Shown: positions 10,326 through 23,252, numbered from the stretch's first letter. The stretch: DNA of 64,000 bases from Protula sp. h YS-2021 (GCA_949752745.1 OX457025.1:100942439-101006438); one strand, 5' to 3'. Notes: generated by a model from the letters alone, not told the origin. Numbers and translations: made by a program.

Positions 10326-10625
10326 CCGTGCGTGGGGCGATGTGAGCGGAGCCTGTGAACCGGTAGGCGCGGCCTGTGAACGGTGGGCGGGGTCTGTGAA
10401 CCGGTGCACGAGGCCTGTGAACCGGGGGCGGGGCCTATGAACCGGTGGGGGGGGGGGGGTTGCTGTGACCCGATGGGCGGTGCCTGTGAACCAGTGGGCA
10501 GTACGTATGAATCATGGGGTGGGGGAGGGGGGGATCTTTGAACCCGTGGGCGGGGTCTGTGAACTTGTGGGCGGGGCCTGCGAGCCAGTGGGTGGAGCCT
10601 GTGAACAATGGGCTGGGCTTGTGAA
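10326..10625 (+). repeat. about 20-bp GC-box-like minisatellite
   Basis: Roughly 14 diverged copies of a unit approximating GTGGGCGGGGCCTGTGAACC, interrupted by a 13-base G run. Several copies contain GGGCGGGGC, the consensus for Sp1/KLF proteins. It sits in otherwise AT-rich DNA and no gene start could be tied to it. Confidence 0.75.
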
Positions 10626-10869
10626 TCTTAACGTTTGCTATAGATAGCTAACATAGAAATTTTACTGCTCAGGGTCAGCAAGCGACTCCATAGAATAAAG
10701 AAAAGTTTTCGTCTCGTGGTGTATCAAAACATTCATAATAGATAAGTCGAGTAAATGCAGAGGTCTGCCATAATATTATAAACAGACATGGCCTCGACGT
10801 TCGCAATAACGTTGAAATGCACGTTTTAAATTAAAAAAAATCATTGTTCATGGACAATTTAAAACAAAA

Positions 10870-11265
10870 TCTTACCTCAGCACTTGGTAATAAAACCCTT
10901 TGCTGTTATAATTTTCAATATTCGCCTCGGCAGAGTTGTACAAACTTTTAATAAGCACTAATGGGATTCCTTTCCATACATCGCGAACTTCAGCTTCCAG
11001 GTCTTCTACAATTTTTATGAGGTAAATCGTTTACTTAATCTATTTTTCACATACAACCAAGTTTTCAATAATATCAGCATCAGGAGATTGAGCAGGTCCA
11101 AGAATTCCGGGTATAGCGTATTTATAATTTTGAACTGATCTTGCGCGATAAACTGGTGCGTTGTCGTCCTAAAAAAATAAACTTATTTTCTCAATAATTT
11201 CTATATACTTTTCTGCATTTGTATTTCCATTAACAATGGCAAGAGTACCGTCATTATCTCTTTGT
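10870..11265 (-). pseudogene. Tc1/mariner transposase remnant
   Basis: Minus-strand reading gives, in order, IVNGNTNAEKYIEIIEKI, then after a frame break DNAPVYRARSVQNY, then GPAQSPDADIIENLVVCEK and, after another break, VRDVWKGIP. These match the Tc1 family order: the second catalytic Asp in DNAPxHRA, the third acidic residue in the PAQSPDxNxIENLW block, and the following WxxIP segment. The first catalytic Asp region is not readable. At least two frame disruptions and a stop show the copy is dead. Terminal inverted repeats were not located. Confidence 0.8.
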
Positions 11266-11374
11266 CGTGATCATCCTCAAGATCAAGGTCGAAAGTGAGC
11301 TCAAAACTGCACTGTTTAATTACAAAGTAATAGCCAATGACCGGTTTCTGTCCTTGACCGACAAGGTCACGGAG

Positions 11375-11485
11375 CGGTAAAAACTCAAAAGCGCAAATTT
11401 GGGACGTAAAAGTGCAAAAATAAAGGACGTAAAAGCGCAAATAAATAAGACGTAAGAGCGCAAATCTTTATGTACCAAAAGCGCA
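11375..11485 (+). repeat. short AAAAGCGCAAA tandem repeat
   Basis: Five diverged copies of a 20- to 28-base unit combining GGACGTAAAA with GCGCAAA. No function is evident. Confidence 0.6.
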
Positions 11486-12399
11486 AAAAATCACAGGTTA
11501 AGATACAACCGCTAAAACGACAACGGTGGTTAACACAGTTGGCACAGCCATTTAACCCAACTCTGAGAGTCCATCTAGAGGTTAAATCGCAAACAATTGT
11601 TTTAAGTGACTTAAAATACTACTTCCATCTTCAAATACTGCTTTCATCTTTACAAAGTCACTTTAAATACTACTTTCATCGTTACAAACTGACTAATCGA
11701 CATTTATGGCCGATACTGCTAACAAAGTCTTTGAGGGTAATTTCGTGATTTCCTGTCTTTGTTGTTTTTGAGACACTGGAGTTTTTCTTGTTCTTGTTTT
11801 GTGGCTGGTTTTGGCGTATCTAAGCTCTTAATGGTGAGGTAATCCGTGGTTTGAATACCACAAGCGACTTGCAGAATTGCGAAAAGCGACGGATTGTGTG
11901 AACAAAACTCCCGGGATACATAATTCTCAGCACAGAGCGTCTGCACAGCGCCGTTTACCACAGAAATGATTTCAAGAACACAGCTGTGTTAATCCAGTTA
12001 CCTGGTGTATTAAAAAAATCTCTAATTTTACCAGGATAAGGAATTTGCGCTTTAGCCTACTCTCTTTTTGCGATATTGACACCTTTTTCACAATGTTCAT
12101 TTAGCGCTTTTACGCCCAAGCCCACCGAGCTACCTCTTATATAACAAGCCCAAAGGGTCCAAAACAAACTGACAATTTTCCAGATATTGGTTAGCCTCTG
12201 GTTTCTGGCCTTGACAGAGGATCGGATATCTTAAAATCACTCTATCACTAAAGGTTTTCGATATAATGGTCAACTGCCGGTTTCCAAACAAGTCTAAATT
12301 AGAAGGCAGGTTCTAGGCGCAAGTGTTACACTCGCATAAAACGTGGCCAGCAGGATTCGACATGAGCAGACGAAAAAAAGCAAAAAAATTTGTGAATTT
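11486..12399. other. no gene seen
   Basis: AT-rich DNA. Short open frames on both strands show no recognisable motif. Confidence 0.4.
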
Positions 12400-13085
12400 A
12401 AATGTTTCGAAAATTAACTTCATGGTGTTTGGAAAACAGGTATCAACCAAACATTTTATTTGGTAATGAAACGATTTCGAAAGTACAGTCGATCAAATTT
12501 CTTGGAGTAATTATCGATGAAAAATTAAACTGGAAAGATCATGTAACTAAAGTAAGAACTAAATTATCATGATTTAATTCAATGTTGTATAAAGCTAGTT
12601 TCATGTTAGAGAGCAAAGCATTGTTATTAATATATTCCACACTGTTCTTGACATACATATCATATTGCTCACAAATATGGGGTAGCCCCTATAAAACATA
12701 CTAAGTCACTTCTTGTAATGCCAAAAAGATCTGTGCGATAAATATACGGTGCGGATAGATTAGCACATACTGAAGGTATTTTCAGTAATTTGGGCTTATT
12801 ATGACCTAGTTAAATTCAAAACTTTATTAATTATGTTCAAGGCAAAACAAAATGTACTTCCATTTGAATTACAACGTCTATTTCAAACTGTTAGTGAAGA
12901 AAGGAAAACAAAGCAGTATGGTAATTTTCAATGTAATTTTTCAAGAACAACTTTTAAGAAGCAAATCATAAGTATTGCAGGTGTTCAGTTGTGGAACTGC
13001 TTACCGAGATTTAAAAAATATTGAGCAAATGTGTCAATTTAAGTCGAAATTAAAACAATTTCTCCTTTCGAACTGTGACGATATT
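12400..13085 (+). pseudogene. non-LTR retrotransposon reverse transcriptase C-terminal remnant
   Basis: Plus-strand frames give KFLGVIIDEKLNWKDHVTKV, the fingers-to-thumb boundary typical of non-LTR reverse transcriptases. Then come a YISYCSQIWG segment and a terminal part with LPFELQRLF and GVQLWNCLPRFKK. This is the usual order downstream of the YxDD catalytic centre in Jockey/CR1-like elements. The reading changes frame several times and contains stops. The catalytic centre and endonuclease are absent, consistent with a 5'-truncated, decayed copy. Confidence 0.78.
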
Positions 13086-13791
13086 GTTTAGGGAAACCTT
13101 ACTTAACATGTAGCAAATAGCACCTAGTTGGTGATGGAATGTTAAATTTATCCGAGTGGCTTACTGATTTTCCTTAAAATCTTGAATATACACAATCTTT
13201 GTCGTAATCAAAGTGTTTTCTTTCTATTCAATTTAATAAAGAATTTACCTAATTATGAAAGAATCATTTTAAGAAAGTGATTAAAATGTACAATATTCAT
13301 TGTAATCGGACAAGCGTTTATTAAGCTCTGCTTTTTGCTTGATCACTTTTCTGTCTATTTATGTATGTATGAGAGTCTTCACCTTTTTGCAATTGAAAAG
13401 TTATTTATATTTGTAGTACAGAAAAAAATTTGAAATCTGAATCTGAATTTTTTCTCCACTTTCCAATAATTAATAGCATACTGAAACATGACCTTGATTT
13501 ATAGTTTGTGATTTGCATTTAGTTTAAGACATAAATGGCAAAACAGCAAATGTCAATAAATCGTTTAAAGAAGGCGACATATTCCAGTGAAGTGTTTAAG
13601 GAGAGTATTTACGGACAACATGTAAAGCAACAAATCCATGCCTTAATTTGAACAGTCTATTGTTATGCATACACATCCTCTTAACATCTACTGGTTCGTC
13701 TTTTCATTTAGATAAGTGTTGTAAATAAACCTCACGAGTTCACCATGTAATTTTTGCAAAAATGTTGAGGCTAATCTGACTGATATCAAAT
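13086..13791. other. no gene seen
   Basis: AT-rich DNA leading up to the LTR. It is the 5' flank of the Gypsy insertion and ends in the 4-base target duplication GACG (13792-13795). Confidence 0.45.
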
Positions 13792-13795
13792 GACG

Positions 13796-14395
13796 TGTAA
13801 CAAAGTTATTTATTATCTTCTTTAAAACCAATTAAATAATTAAGCCACCGACTATACCCTTTTTTGGTATTGATAATTACAACACCTATTATAACGCCTA
13901 ATCCTTTTACGCTGAGAGAAGGTTAGGAGGGCTTAAAATTATATCTTTGCAACACGAGATTCTCTAATCCAATTACCGTGTAATTGACCATAATAGTGTT
14001 ATTTACTTAGGTGTCATCTCTCGTTGAACTAAATTGGATGTTTTCATGTTATGTTAAGTTTAGAGTTTTATTATTCTTTTAATTTTCCAAAAAATTTGTT
14101 ACCAGTTTCTAGAGACAAAGAATTAACAAAAGAAAAGTTGTGAACAAGTTTCCGTGCGATTTTGCTTTATTACAAAATTGCTTTAACGCCTGTTAGATAT
14201 ATAAGGCAGTGCCTTGCCATCGTGGTGGGTTCAATTAGTTCAGTCAGTCAGTCAGCTCAACTTGAGATTCGGTTTTGGAACGCTTTTGGGAACATCAACT
14301 TTGTGAAGCTTTTACCTGGACTTTAACAAATAAATAAATTAACGCGAAGTACTAAAAGTTGTTTAATTGCAACACCACTATACGGCCTTATTATA
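13796..14395 (+). repeat. solo LTR (600 bp) of Gypsy element
   Basis: It begins TGTAACAAAG, ends CTATACGGCCTTATTATA, and is flanked on both sides by GACG, a 4-base target duplication as Gypsy integrases make. It aligns along its full length to the 3' LTR at 23266-23860 with a few percent differences and small indels. It contains a TATATAAGGCAG promoter-like motif near 14199-14210 and a (CAGT)n stretch. No internal region follows directly: the next bases are host flank, so in this position it is a solo LTR. Confidence 0.85.
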
Positions 14396-15083
14396 GACGT
14401 CATAAAATCAAACCCCGGAAGAAAATGACACTGAAATATCGACTTAACAACACCGTAATGGAACATGTAGCTTAATTACAATTTAATTACAAAACGTTTT
14501 CCAGTTTCCAACGCATGGATTTCACAATTGGCATTCCCCTGTATGCCTTGCTTATAATATACGTAGAATTTCCCATACTAAAACGAATGGTTAAATATCA
14601 GAAAGAGTCTCAAACTCCTAAATCCCACGTAACTACATTGGAATCCAACCACAAAACACACAATTTATGCATAATCCCATGTGGGACTGCTATCTGGGAA
14701 GATGCCTGAGGCATCTACAGTAGGTATTTGTTAGCAATCTTACAAACGAAAGCTGTAAAATCCATCCTTGATATATATAATCTCTGTTGCACGTATTAAT
14801 GTGGCATGAAGAAGCGAAAAATCCCAGCAGAACATTGCTAAGAGTTTATATGTTGGATAGACAGTGTATTTTGTAATGAGAATATTTGACACTTCTCATC
14901 CGGCATACGCTGCATTATGAAAAAAGGACTTTAAATCGATTAATTAAAAAAGTTTTCATGATCACTGAAAACTTTTTTTCTGATCCAAGTTCAGTGTATT
15001 ATGTTGTGGTTATATTTCACGCTATATTGGAGTGGGGTGGGGTGGTTTGAGTCCGACAAAGCATTCAAAGTCGTTGATTCGTG
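14396..15083 (+). repeat. first copy of the duplicated 3' host flank
   Basis: This 688-base segment begins with the target duplication GACG and is repeated, at about 96-97 percent identity by eye with small indels, after the 3' LTR (23861-24530). It has no LTR-like ends and no coding capacity. Here it stops abruptly and joins LTR sequence over a 3-base overlap (GTG). The downstream copy instead continues into unrelated DNA. Confidence 0.8.
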
Positions 15084-15256
15084 GGTTCATTTAGTTCAGT
15101 CAGTCAGTCAGTTCAGTTCAACTTGAGATTCGGTTTTGGAACGCTTTTGGGAAGATCAAATTTGTGAAACTTTTACCTGGACTTTAACAAATAAATAAGT
15201 TAACGCAAAGTATTAAAAGTTGTTTAATTGCAACACCACTATACGGCCTTATTATA
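15084..15256 (+). repeat. 5'-truncated LTR of the Gypsy element
   Basis: Corresponds to the last 170 or so bases of the 600-base LTR, from the GGTTCA-TTAGTTCAGTCAG stretch to CCTTATTATA. It leads directly into the primer-binding site. The missing upstream 430 bases are replaced by the duplicated flank, which marks the junction of a duplication or an assembly join. Confidence 0.82.
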
Positions 15257-15258
15257 AA

Positions 15259-15276
15259 TGGTGCCGTGACCAGGAT
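15259..15276 (+). other. probable primer-binding site
   Basis: TGGTGCCGTGACCAGGAT two bases after the LTR end. It starts with TGG, as expected for pairing with a tRNA CCA end, and has the form seen in many invertebrate LTR elements. The tRNA was not determined. Confidence 0.65.
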
Positions 15277-15819
15277 GTTATAGAAGCATCAGGAAAAACG
15301 GAAAACAAGCGGAAAAACAAGAAAAAAAAATAAAGGAAAATAAAAACGAAATAAATTACAGCAAAATTAAAATGACAAGAAAAGGAGAAAGAAAAAAATT
15401 ATTAAAAACAAGTGTGCTGAAATGCAAAATTAAATTTTAAAAAAAAAACAGGAAAACGACAAAAGTCAAAAGGAAATATAAGAACAATAGAAAGAAAAAT
15501 TAAACATCAAAAATCAAAAAAAACGAAAAGGATAAAACAAAAAAAAACAAAAACAAAACAATCGTATAGACCAACCACAGACACAAGAGGAGCAGAACCG
15601 GACAGCCAAGCAGATACCAGGCAAGGAACCAGACAAGCAGGCAATCCAGACGGGCAGTAGAGGCAAAACAAGAGAACAAGGACAGCCAAGCAGTCAAGAC
15701 ACAGCACGGAAACAACAGCAGCAACAACGAACTAAATAAACTCAGGCCAGTGCAGAACCTTGGTTTTAGGTGCAACTTTAGGTGCAAAACAAAAAAATTT
15801 GAAAAACACAAAAGCAAGA

Positions 15820-16735
15820 ATGACCACCGACGATATTAACCCAGAAAATATTCCCCTTCCGGATTCGTTCAACCCTTTACAAATTTTGCAAGAAAGTTGC
15901 AAATCGCTACAACTAGAATTAAGGGCTCAAGGAGCAGTCAAACAAATTAGAGAATTTGACGGGAAAAATTCCCGCAAATTCCGAGAATGGTTGAGGGAAG
16001 TCGAGAGAGCGGGGGCTATAGTGGAAGCCTCGGATGAGCGACTTAAGGCCTTCGCTTTGCAAATATTAAAAGGGGCAGCAGCAGATTTTATAGGACGAAT
16101 TTTGGCTTTAAATCCATAAAAGCAAATTCTAACACAACAATTTTCAGACACTGGAGACATTTATATCGCGAAAACAAAATTAAGGAGAATTTCATAACGA
16201 AAAGGGGTAACTATTCAAAATTTATCAGAAAGAATTTTCTCTTTTTCAGAAGAAGCGTAGTCAGGGGAGGACTTAAAGAATCCTTTAATACAAAACGTAT
16301 TGGTAGACGCCTTGATCGAAGGAGTACAGAATGATGCAATTTCTCGAAAACTTGTTCGCCATAGGCCCAAAAATCTGGATGAAGCTTTACAAGTCGCTCT
16401 AAAAGAGCAACAAGACTCAAAATCCTACGAGCTCAGACGCAGAGCCGAGGGGCCAATGGACATTAGCGAGGTTCAAAAGCAAAACTAGACAAAATAGACA
16501 GCTTGACAGCCAAAATCAGTGACTTACGAACAAAAATGGCAGAAATTCTGGCCTTCCAATCACAATCTCATGATTGAAAACATCCCATAACAAAAAGACC
16601 ACCTACCTCCACAAAAAAGACAAAATTCGAATGGACTCCAGACAATAAACCAATCTTTTACTACTGCAAGAAAATTGGCCATAAACAAGCGGAATGTCGT
16701 TCCAAAAGATTTAATCAGCAGAAAACTTTAAACTA
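15820..16735 (+). pseudogene. Gypsy gag remnant with defective zinc knuckle
   Basis: The first open part (about 100 codons) starts MTTDDINPENIPLP. It contains the capsid-like FDGKNSRKFREWLREVERAG and an ALQILKGAAADFIGR helix, as in invertebrate Gypsy Gag. It is ended by a stop at 16117-16119 and resumes in other frames (ALIEGVQNDAISRKLVR). The nucleocapsid knuckle near 16650-16700 reads FYYCKKIGHKQAEC: the first Cys of the CCHC motif is Phe (TTT where TGT is expected). Two or more stops and frameshifts make the copy non-functional. Confidence 0.82.
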
Positions 16736-16839
16736 AATGCATCCGATATACACAGAACCGGTATTTCGGACCCTGGCCATGGTTCAGACACGAATAACGA
16801 CACCGACAAAGAGAGTAAAATTTGTCCTTCAACTTTTGG

Positions 16840-19800
16840 GGAATTAACTTGTAAATTACTTTTAGACACAGGGGCAGAAAAAAACACTTCTAGATAACGA
16901 TTTTTACGAAAAATTAGACAAAAAAACAAATCATTAAAGAACTTGTACCATAGATAAAATTACAAGGCGTAACAGGACACACATTACAGGTCACAAAAAA
17001 CAGCAATTATAAAGTTTCAATTCAGTAAGAAAACTCTCAAACACACGTTTCACATCGTAAAAAACTTAAAACACGAGGGAATTTTAGGCATAGATTTTGT
17101 GATGGGCAATAGGGCAAAATTAGACTTTGAGAAAAGGACCGTAGCAATAGGGAATCATTTAGTGGTCTTACAAAGCAAAGAAGAAGATGGGTCAAAGGGA
17201 TGCAACGTGGCAAAAACAAAACAAAAGGGAGTCATTGAACCACAGTTTGTTGCTTTTGTTAAGCTCAATATTACGGGGTCAATGAAAGGGAATTGTTTAG
17301 TGTCTCCTTTGGAAAATTCTTCAGTGCTTTGGGAACAACCAGGACTTTACGCCACACGGGTTATGGTAAAAGGTAGTAAAAACATAATTGTGCCAATCTT
17401 TAATGAAACACACAAAAGGTTCTCAATTGAAACAATACAAGACAAAGACATAACTACACAACAACCACAAAATACATCAAACATCTGCACAACAAGCCAA
17501 GTCAAAAACACAAACACGCCTCATCTTCATGCAACAAAGAAGACGATTTTGACCTAGACACAGAAGATAAACCGACATCAGACCTTAAGCTCGAAAATGA
17601 CGTTAAACAAAAGTTTGCAAAGTTGCTAGAAAGTAACAATGCGATCTTTGCACAAAGTGACATAGACTTGGGGAAAACTAATTTAACCGAGGTACCCCTA
17701 GACACGGGAGATAGTGATCCTATAAAACAGAGGCCTTATAGGCTTCCATATATCCAGTGGCCTATGCTCGAATAGGCACATAGAAGAGCTTCTCAAGGCA
17801 GGTATAATTAAAAGGTCGCAATCTCCCTGGAGCTCCCCTATTCTTTTCGAATGTGTGTGGACCACAGGAGGATCAATAAAATATAGTCCAAAGTAGTTAT
17901 CCGTTGCCAAATATCAGTGACATTCTAGCCTCAATGCAAGGTGCAAAGGTGTTCAGTGTCCTGGATTTAAAATCAGGATACTATCAGTTGCCGCTGAAGC
18001 CAGAAGATAGACCCAAAACTGCTTTTGTCTGTCACAAGAGATTGTTTGAGTTTAAGCTTTTACCCTTTGGTTTGACTTCCGTTCCGTCAGCATTTCAGGA
18101 ACTCATGGTTAAGGTGCTGGGTGACGCGCTAAATGTGTACGCGATTGCTTATTTGGATGACATTATTGTCTTCTTAAAGGACACCGAAGAGCACATTGAG
18201 CACCTCCAGAAAGTCTTTGACAATCTGAAGGCAGCGGGTCTTAAGCTCAAACAGTCAAAGTGCAAGTTTTTTTTCAAAGCAAATTGTCATACTTAGGACA
18301 TGTAGTCTCTGGTGACGGCATCCAGCCAGATCCTGAAAAGGTTAGTGCTGTAAAGCAACTGCAACCACTTACCACAGTTAGAGAGTTTAGATCCTTAATA
18401 TGAATGCCATCGCTCGTTTGTGCCCAACTTTAGTCACTTAGTAGGGCCAATCACTGATTTAACGAAGAAAAATGCAAGGTTCATTTGGAATGAAAAGAGA
18501 CAAAAGGCTTTCGAAACTCTTAAAGAACTTTTATGTTCAGCCCCAGTTCTAGCCCATCCACAAATAGGCAAACCTTACAAAATACACACCACAACCAAGT
18601 TTCAGATTATGCAATCGGGGGTGTTCTTAGGCAAGAATTCCCCGAAGGACCCCGAATTATTCAATATATCTCTCGTCAACTTTCAAGGGGCCAACAAAAG
18701 TGGCCTACCATAGAAAAAGAAGCATATGCCATAGTTTTTTCGGTCAATAAGCTTAAACACTTCCTCTACGGAAATCCTTTTACAGTATATACAGATCACA
18801 AGTCTTTAAAATCACTTTTCACCTCAGAAATGAAAAATGCTCGAGTGCAACGGTGGGCTGTCATGTTGCAGGAATACGGCTGTGATATAGAATATCAAAT
18901 AGGCAAAACAAATGTTCCGGCTGACTTCATTTCACGAATCCAAAACTCATACAAGGTTGATGACAAAATCGTTAATGTAATTGATAGCTCGGAACTAAAG
19001 ACACCAAAATACAAAAGAAAGCCAGAAAATACTGAAGAAAATGACCCAACAGATCTTTTGAATTTATCTGATAAATTAGGGGAGAAAATTGCTAAATTAC
19101 AGAAAAATGATCAGTCAATTTCAGAAATAATTGAAAAACTGCAAAAAGACTCGGATCAAAAGCTCAAATCAGAATACCTAGTTCAAGACAATATCCTATA
19201 TCACATTGCTGAACCGGTCAAAAATGACAAAACGCTTAGGCTCAAACGGGTTATTCCTCAGGAATTACAATGTGCAATACTGGAGCAAACACACTCAAGT
19301 GAATTTGGCGGTGGACACACCGGACAGGACAAGACTTATGATAAAGTTAGGAGAAGATTCTATTGGGAGAATATGTACAGGGATACGGTTAATTTCATAC
19401 AAGGATGTGGACTCTGTTGATCCAGAAAGAGGGGAAAGCTCGTGTGCCTATGCAAGACATGCCAATAAAGGAATATCCATTTCAAATGGTCGGTATTGAT
19501 ACCAGTGGCCCTTTTCCGGAGACAGTTAACGGTAACAAATACGTGGTTACGATTATTGACCACTTTAGTTGTTGGTCAGAGGTTTATCCTGTTCCGAATA
19601 AGAGCGGAAACAGAAGCTTCCCTCATTTTTGAGAAATTTATCCCTACGCACTCTTGCCTAAGAACCATACTTAGTGACAACGGAACTGAGTACGTTAATG
19701 CCCTTAGCGAAATACTACTCAGGAGGCTCAAAATCGCACACGTTAGGTGTTCGGTTAACCATCCCGCTGGAAATGGGAAGGTCGAGAGGTTCCATCGTTT

Positions 19801-20430
19801 ATGAACGATATGTTGTCTAAGTACTCCTACCAAAATCAAAATACCTGGGATCAATATATCCCCGCCGTTCTAATGGCTTACCGCACGTCAGTGAATGATA
19901 CCACGCAACTTACCTCGTACTTTCTAGTGTTTGGTAGGGACCCTGTCCTTCCAATTGACACCCTCCTAAATCCGAAGTTTAAATACTTAGGAGAGGATTA
20001 TGTTCCATGCATGCTAGAAAGACTCCATCTCGCGTTGAAAGAGGTTCAAAATTACACTTATGACTCAAGACAACGAAATAAGATAAGGTTAGAGAAGCGA
20101 GCCTGTAAACCAAATCTTAGTGTGGGTGAAGCAGTCTTCTACCTAGAACGTTCTGCTAAACCAGGTGAGTCGCAAAAGCTTAACCTCAAATGGAAACCAT
20201 ACTACCGTATAGTCTCTCAAACGGGACCGGTGAATTTCCTGATACGTGACCAGACTACGGGGAAGGAACGTATTGTTCACGCGGAAAGCCTTAGACCAGC
20301 AAACCCAGAACAGATTTGGGATATACCCAGAGAAACCTTAGATTACGTGGATTTAGAAGATTACACTGAACCTCGTACTCGAGTCCAGCCGCTCAGGCGG
20401 GTGAAGCTCATAATCCTTCCGGTGAGGTAG
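16840..20430 (+). pseudogene. Gypsy pol remnant: protease, RT, RNase H, integrase
   Basis: The order protease, reverse transcriptase, RNase H, integrase places it in Gypsy/Metaviridae. The protease active site reads LLLDTGAE. The RT has VFSVLDLKSGYYQLPL, the LPFGLTSVPSAFQ helix and the catalytic YLDDIIVF near 18150. RNase H includes EKEAYAIVFSVNKLKHFLYG and TDHKSLKSLF. Integrase shows the HTGQDKTYDKVRRRFYW zinc-binding part, GIDTSGPFPE, SDNGTEY and NGKVERFHR (the three catalytic acids) and a GPY/F-like C-terminal domain with LKWKPYYRI. The frame is broken at least seven times by stops or shifts, for example in protease, before RT, after RT, between RNase H frames, at the zinc finger and at VERFHR. 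No intact polyprotein remains. Confidence 0.92.
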
Positions 20431-20805
20431 CGATTAAGTCATCAGAAAATTCTGATTATTCACACCCGCGAAAGCGAAAATGTTTAGATTCCTTCGTGTC
20501 AAACGACCAAACAATGGAGGTGGATGAACCTCAGGAACAATTAAAACGAAAAAAACGACTTTAACGATGACAGCGACACAAAGCGACTAAGAATAGCTCT
20601 TCTTAAAGCTTTAACAAAATGGTGAATCAATATTACAGGTAAATAGATTATATAAGGGAATAACACAAGTTGGCCTCTTGTGCCCATTAAATTCATTTAT
20701 TATCACTTGTAACACAATTTGGGAACTGAAAGAGGTTCTCAAGCCATTTTGTCGAAATGTGAATCGACTAAAAGCTAGACTCTTGATTAATCATCTGTTA
20801 CAGGA

Positions 20806-22774
20806 ATGGCTATCAGGACATTTCTACTCCTCTCAATGACACTTCTTGTACATGGACAGTTAGGTGTATACTTCGTGCAACAAAAACCCATCTACAACTC
20901 CTACAGCAGTTGGGTTATCACACTTACCATTGACTTACAGCCATACGAAGAACAAATCAATACAATTAAAAATGAACTGAACACTTTTCATAATGCACTA
21001 CAAAATATTGTAATAAGGCATGCTGAATTTCACAATGTTAGTGGGGAAAATAATTTTGAAAGCGAAATGAGAAAGGTAAGAAATAATATTTTGCAACTAA
21101 TTTATCGTGAAAATGCCAACTTTGTAAATGACTTAGATCTCATACTTGATAAGTTCAATAATGTTAAAATATTAGCAATGGAAAAATTAGAAAATGGAGA
21201 AAAACGAACTTTAATTCCGTTCGTTGGTGATTTATTGAGCTCACTGTTCAATGTAGCTACTAATACTGATTTAAGGAAACTGAAAAAACGCATTATCCAG
21301 GACACAGGTAACACAGTCTAACGTAGTACACACTTTAGAAAACAGCTTGACTATAATCAACACGACACACAACCAAGTCAAAGAAAATAGGGAAACCTTA
21401 AATAACCTACAAGAAATTTCGGCTTTGTTTCAAAAACAACTTCAATCACTTCTAACACAACTAGATACTGAAATTCTACCGGAACTTATGTACTTTCAAT
21501 TAGTTTCGAGAATTCATGACGTATTTCATATTGTATCACGATCTTTAGATAAGATCAATGACAATTTATCTCAGCTTCTTACAAAATTAGAAACTTGCAT
21601 ACAAGGAGATTTATCAATTTTATTATTCCCAACAACAATGTTAAAAATTATAATGAGAGGAATAAGACACAAATTGGACCCAAATCTTAAATAACCTTAT
21701 AAATTGCGAAGTGTAGAAATGTTTCAGTGCTATAAATTTCTGCATCCTTTAGTTTTGACAGAAAGAAACCAGTTTCACATTTTACTAGCCTTACCAATTA
21801 TCGCCGAAAGGGACAAAATGATGGTCTATAAAACCATAAAAATGCCCTTTCCAAATAATACACTGCAAGTATCAGCTGCTTATAATCTTGAGTCGAACTA
21901 TTTGGCTATATCAAAAGACATAAGAATTTACTCTTTTATTTCAAAACAAGAATTAGACATGTGTAACAAGGAACCAATCTATAACGTTAAAGCTCCTTTA
22001 TACAAAACTGACACCTACCCTTCTTGTTTACTTTATATATTTTTACATGAAAATAATCGAGTGAAACAGTGTTGTACTACTGAGATTCGCACAGTATCAC
22101 CTCACCCAATGATAGAATATCTTTCCTTTGGCAAATGGGCTATTACTACTCCTTTTGATCTTGGTGTCACAATAACTTGTGAAGGTAATAAATTGGGAAG
22201 TTTCGAACGTAATTTAGGGGTTGGGATAAACGTAATTGAACTTGAGGATGGCTGCTCTGCAAGTTCAGAGTATTTGAATATTCCTACTTAAGTCATGGGA
22301 AATATAAATATCGAATATCAAACTCAGATTGAGGGAGAAATTAAACTAAGTAAGATATCTCCAAATATCTGGAATAATACTGAGTCACTTGTTAATAATT
22401 TTCAGGAAATTACTGCTTTATTTAATAAAACGAACAGAAAGTTAGACAGAATATCTGATATACCCCTTGTTTATCTCGAAACCCTAATTAAGTCCGCTGA
22501 AACCCCCACAAATGATAAACTCACTTTTGGTCATTCTAAAATAAATTGGTTTCAATTTGGTATTTATTCTTGCTTCAGTGTTATATTAATCATCGTTATT
22601 ATATTTTGTATATATAAATGTATAAAGAAACTATCAAAGACACGGTATCATGTTGCACCTCAATTTGAGACTTCATTGGAAGAGAAAGTAGACCAAGGTT
22701 CTGTACAAGGTGAAATAACTATTGAGACGGCAGATGGAAAGAGTGAACCGATAGTGAGGTTCACCAGATCTTGA
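20806..22774 (+). pseudogene. envelope-like gene remnant of the Gypsy element
   Basis: A third gene follows pol, as in Errantivirus-like and other enveloped Gypsy elements. The first open segment (171 codons) has a hydrophobic N terminus (FLLLSMTLLVHG, signal-peptide-like). Near its end it has LIPFVGDLLSSLFNVATNTD, resembling the conserved core of invertebrate envelope and baculovirus F-type proteins. Later segments (from 21704 and 22295) carry cysteines and a membrane span, FGIYSCFSVILIIVIIFCIY, near 22555-22615, with a short cytoplasmic tail. Stops and frameshifts at about 21319, 21694 and 22291 split it into four pieces. It is an inactive fossil, and the family match is by motif recall. 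Confidence 0.75.
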
Positions 22775-22841
22775 GTTCTATGACATTTGAATTGTTTTCA
22801 AAATTTCAAAATTTTTATCTTTTATTGATATAAATCAATGC

Positions 22842-22875
<34 letters not shown>
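22842..22875 (+). repeat. (TA)n(TG)n microsatellite
   Basis: Nine TA units followed by eight TG units in the stretch between the envelope remnant and the 3' LTR. Confidence 0.9.
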
Positions 22876-23252
22876 TATTTCAAGGTAATATTGTCTATAT
22901 GTGACATATAAGATGCTAACAAATACGACAGACTGTAGTATATTTTTGTAGAAGTAATTTCTTGACATGTAAACATGATATATATTAACTGTTTTTATAT
23001 GTTGTATTATGGTTTAGTTAATAGTGATATTGGTACGGTATTAAAACAATTAAGCACTCGATGATTAATGTCTGAAAGAACAACTTCTTACCTTAACTGG
23101 TCGGTCCTTAATTCTAGTTCTATCTCTGCTAGCTACAGGGAAGGGCGTTGATATTGATAAAATACTGTGTAGTAATGTTGTATATTTAATTGATTTTATA
23201 CAAGTGAAAATGTTCATTATTCACAAGCCAATATATATGATGTGTGAATTTT

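Noticed and set aside
14396..15083. The segment between the LTRs as part of a long 1.4-kb LTR
   Set aside because: The GACG target duplication at 14396 and the identical flank after the 3' LTR show it is host flank, not LTR.
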